From: an uncultured archaeon
Lineage (GTDB): Archaea > Thermoproteota > Nitrososphaeria > Nitrososphaerales > Nitrosopumilaceae
Reading direction: 5' to 3'
Assembly: GCA_937896495.1 (NCBI GenBank)
Contig: CALBNQ010000166.1
Location: 1 to 16,250 of the forward strand
DNA length: 16,250 nucleotides
The notes below the pieces were generated by a model. The model saw only the letters and a list, made by a program, of their open reading frames with translations, did not search any database and was not told the DNA's origin. Position 1 is the stretch's first letter. Every line of letters starts with the position of its first letter. Shown here piece by piece: positions 14,762 to 16,250 of this stretch. The position numbers were made by a program, and so were the translations under genes.

Positions 14762-16195
14762 TTAACTTAGCATACAATATGCGTATGATGGTTTGTATGA
14801 TGGATACATTATGTTTGTTTTTTCCTCAACATGTTTCAAACCTATGGAATGTCCTAACTCATGTGTCATGATAGTTTCTACACTGTCGACATCATACAGT
14901 TGAAAACTTCCGTCACAATTGTAATCTCCTAATGTGACTTCTACAACTCCTTTACCTAGATGTGCATGTCCTAACACTCCTTCTCCAATGTCTCTAACCA
15001 CCCATGTAACCCACACATTTGCTTCATGCTTTAGATTCGTTATCTCAAATTTCATTTTTGCTTTTTGATCATTTGTACTAAGATTTTGTTGTTCCCAAAA
15101 TGAAAATGAATTTTTTAATGTACTAACATGATCTAACGGTAATCCTGTTGGTTGATCATTAATGAATACTTTGTAATGAATTATGTATATGTCCTCTATG
15201 ATTTCATATGTGGGATCTGGAAAGTTTTTTGATGCTTTTTTTACTTCTTCTTCAAAATTCCATTTTGCATAATCTCTAAGAAATTTCTTAATTACATCTT
15301 GACTGGGATTTGGAAATTCAATGTATCTTTTTTCTTTTGAAATATTATTTGAAATATCTCTGATATATTTTTTGAACAAATAAAACTCATGATCTAACTT
15401 TTCTTGTGATTTTTTTGATGCATCTTCAACGTTTATGGAAATAGCACCGTTTTCTATCATATATTGAATTCCTTGAACAAATGAATCATCATCAATGATT
15501 CCATCTGCCCACCATCCAGCATTGTTTTTGATCCATTTTGGAATTTTTTCATCAACAATATTCTGAATTTCCACAGGTGGAATATTGATAATTTTATTGT
15601 CTATGAGAAATAATAGTGCTGAAATAAATTCTGAATCTTCTATCTGTTCTTCAGACCACCATCCCGCAATCTGTTTTACCCAATTAGGAATAGCTGTGAT
15701 TATTTCCTTTTCTAATCCCTGTGGCTTTTCAGTTGGTGTGTATGGATATTTTATGATGACTTTATCTGCATATTCTTTGTAATTTTTAATTACTTTACTG
15801 TTGGGTTTTTCTTCACTTGCTTTTTCAAAATATTTTTGAGATTCTTGATATTCTCCTAAATACCCGAATCCTACACCTATTCCAACTAGTGCTATGACAT
15901 CCTTAGGTTTATTTTGTAAAATTTTAAAAAATTGTTCTAACGCTTTTGTGTAATCTCCTTGATTAATTTGAGCTATTCCTTTCATTTTTAAAGTTGAAAT
16001 ATTATTTGGTGATTCTTTTAAAATTTCATCATAAATTCTGATTGCTTGCTTGTATTCACTTTTTGAAATATGTTCTTTGGCCTGATTGAATTTAATTTCT
16101 GCTTCACTAGTTTGTGCATGTACTGTCCCTGTGACTAATAATGAACTAAGTAAAATTATGAATAAGAAACAAGTCAAAATCTTTACCACTTTCAT
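14762..16195 (-). CDS. secreted TPR and metzincin metalloprotease protein with two WW-type repeats
   Basis: This 477-residue protein has an N-terminal signal peptide (VVKILTCFLFIILLSSLLV, likely cleavage after A27). Residues about 30-145 form TPR repeats (EYKQAIRIYDEILKESPNN, DYTKALEQFFKILQNKP, EYQESQKYFEKASEEKP). Residues 169-207 and 218-254 are two copies of a repeat patterned 'IPxWxKxxAGWW..xxIxDxxFxxxxxxxIxxxxI'. Residues about 280-477 are a metzincin protease domain with HELGHSIGLKH (zinc ligands His445, His449, His455; catalytic Glu446) and Met463 in NIMYP as Met-turn. It is probably exported and cuts proteins or remodels the cell surface. The WW-type repeat is, from memory, widespread in surface proteins of marine ammonia-oxidising archaea. 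The combination with TPR and protease is unusual. Confidence 0.88.
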   Translation of the reverse strand: MKVVKILTCFLFIILLSSLLVTGTVHAQTSEAEIKFNQAKEHISKSEYKQAIRIYDEILKESPNNISTLKMKGIAQINQGDYTKALEQFFKILQNKPKDVIALVGIGVGFGYLGEYQESQKYFEKASEEKPNSKVIKNYKEYADKVIIKYPYTPTEKPQGLEKEIITAIPNWVKQIAGWWSEEQIEDSEFISALLFLIDNKIINIPPVEIQNIVDEKIPKWIKNNAGWWADGIIDDDSFVQGIQYMIENGAISINVEDASKKSQEKLDHEFYLFKKYIRDISNNISKEKRYIEFPNPSQDVIKKFLRDYAKWNFEEEVKKASKNFPDPTYEIIEDIYIIHYKVFINDQPTGLPLDHVSTLKNSFSFWEQQNLSTNDQKAKMKFEITNLKHEANVWVTWVVRDIGEGVLGHAHLGKGVVEVTLGDYNCDGSFQLYDVDSVETIMTHELGHSIGLKHVEEKTNIMYPSYKPSYAYCMLS

Positions 16196-16250
16196 TATGT
16201 CATAATTTTATGTAGTCTGTTTTTATCTTATACTATGTATGAATATGTGG

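Overview
The window looks like a piece of the chromosome of a Nitrosopumilus-like archaeon (Nitrososphaerota, formerly Thaumarchaeota). The evidence is an archaeal 23S rRNA, a TFB-type transcription factor, TATA-box promoters placed about 25 bases before leaderless starts, very AT-rich protein genes, several stand-alone RAM (Lrp ligand-domain) proteins, and a class III polyhydroxyalkanoate (PHA) synthase locus. This placement is inferred from gene content; no database was searched.

Layout. (1) Bases 1 to about 2245 are the 3' three quarters of a 23S rRNA, with no 5S or tRNA gene after it. A trailer with repeated hairpins follows. (2) Bases 2573-6194 form a block of mostly small genes. It holds three stand-alone RAM proteins (one with two fused domains), two paralogous eight-cysteine mini-proteins, two small membrane proteins, one roadblock-like protein, a small Cys/His-containing minus-strand protein, and a full-length Lrp/AsnC regulator. 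A structured inverted repeat that overlaps a 34-codon ORF lies at 3458-3562. (3) Bases 6576-9364 carry an RDD membrane protein, a SAM-dependent methyltransferase, a second roadblock-like protein, MsrA and a universal stress protein. (4) Bases 9494-12839 are a likely PHA granule locus: an alpha/beta hydrolase, an AbrB-domain protein with a phasin-like N-terminus and a phasin-like helical protein on the plus strand, facing phaE-phaC on the minus strand. (5) Bases 12893-16195 hold a third roadblock-like protein, a phosphoribosyltransferase, TFB, and a secreted TPR/metzincin protein.

How it fits together. PhaE and PhaC would polymerise hydroxyacyl-CoA. The two convergent plus-strand genes would coat granules and sense or regulate them, and the hydrolase next to them may act on polymer or oligomer. 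MsrA and the Usp protein are convergent stress genes. The RAM proteins and the Lrp protein suggest several small-molecule sensing regulators close to the rRNA operon. The phaE gene and the third roadblock gene share a 53-base intergenic region with one AT box exactly at its centre.

Starts that differ from the longest ORF are proposed for the tandem RAM gene (TTG 2825) and the phosphoribosyltransferase (ATG 13323). The two eight-cysteine genes at 5047 and 5287 are short and easily missed.
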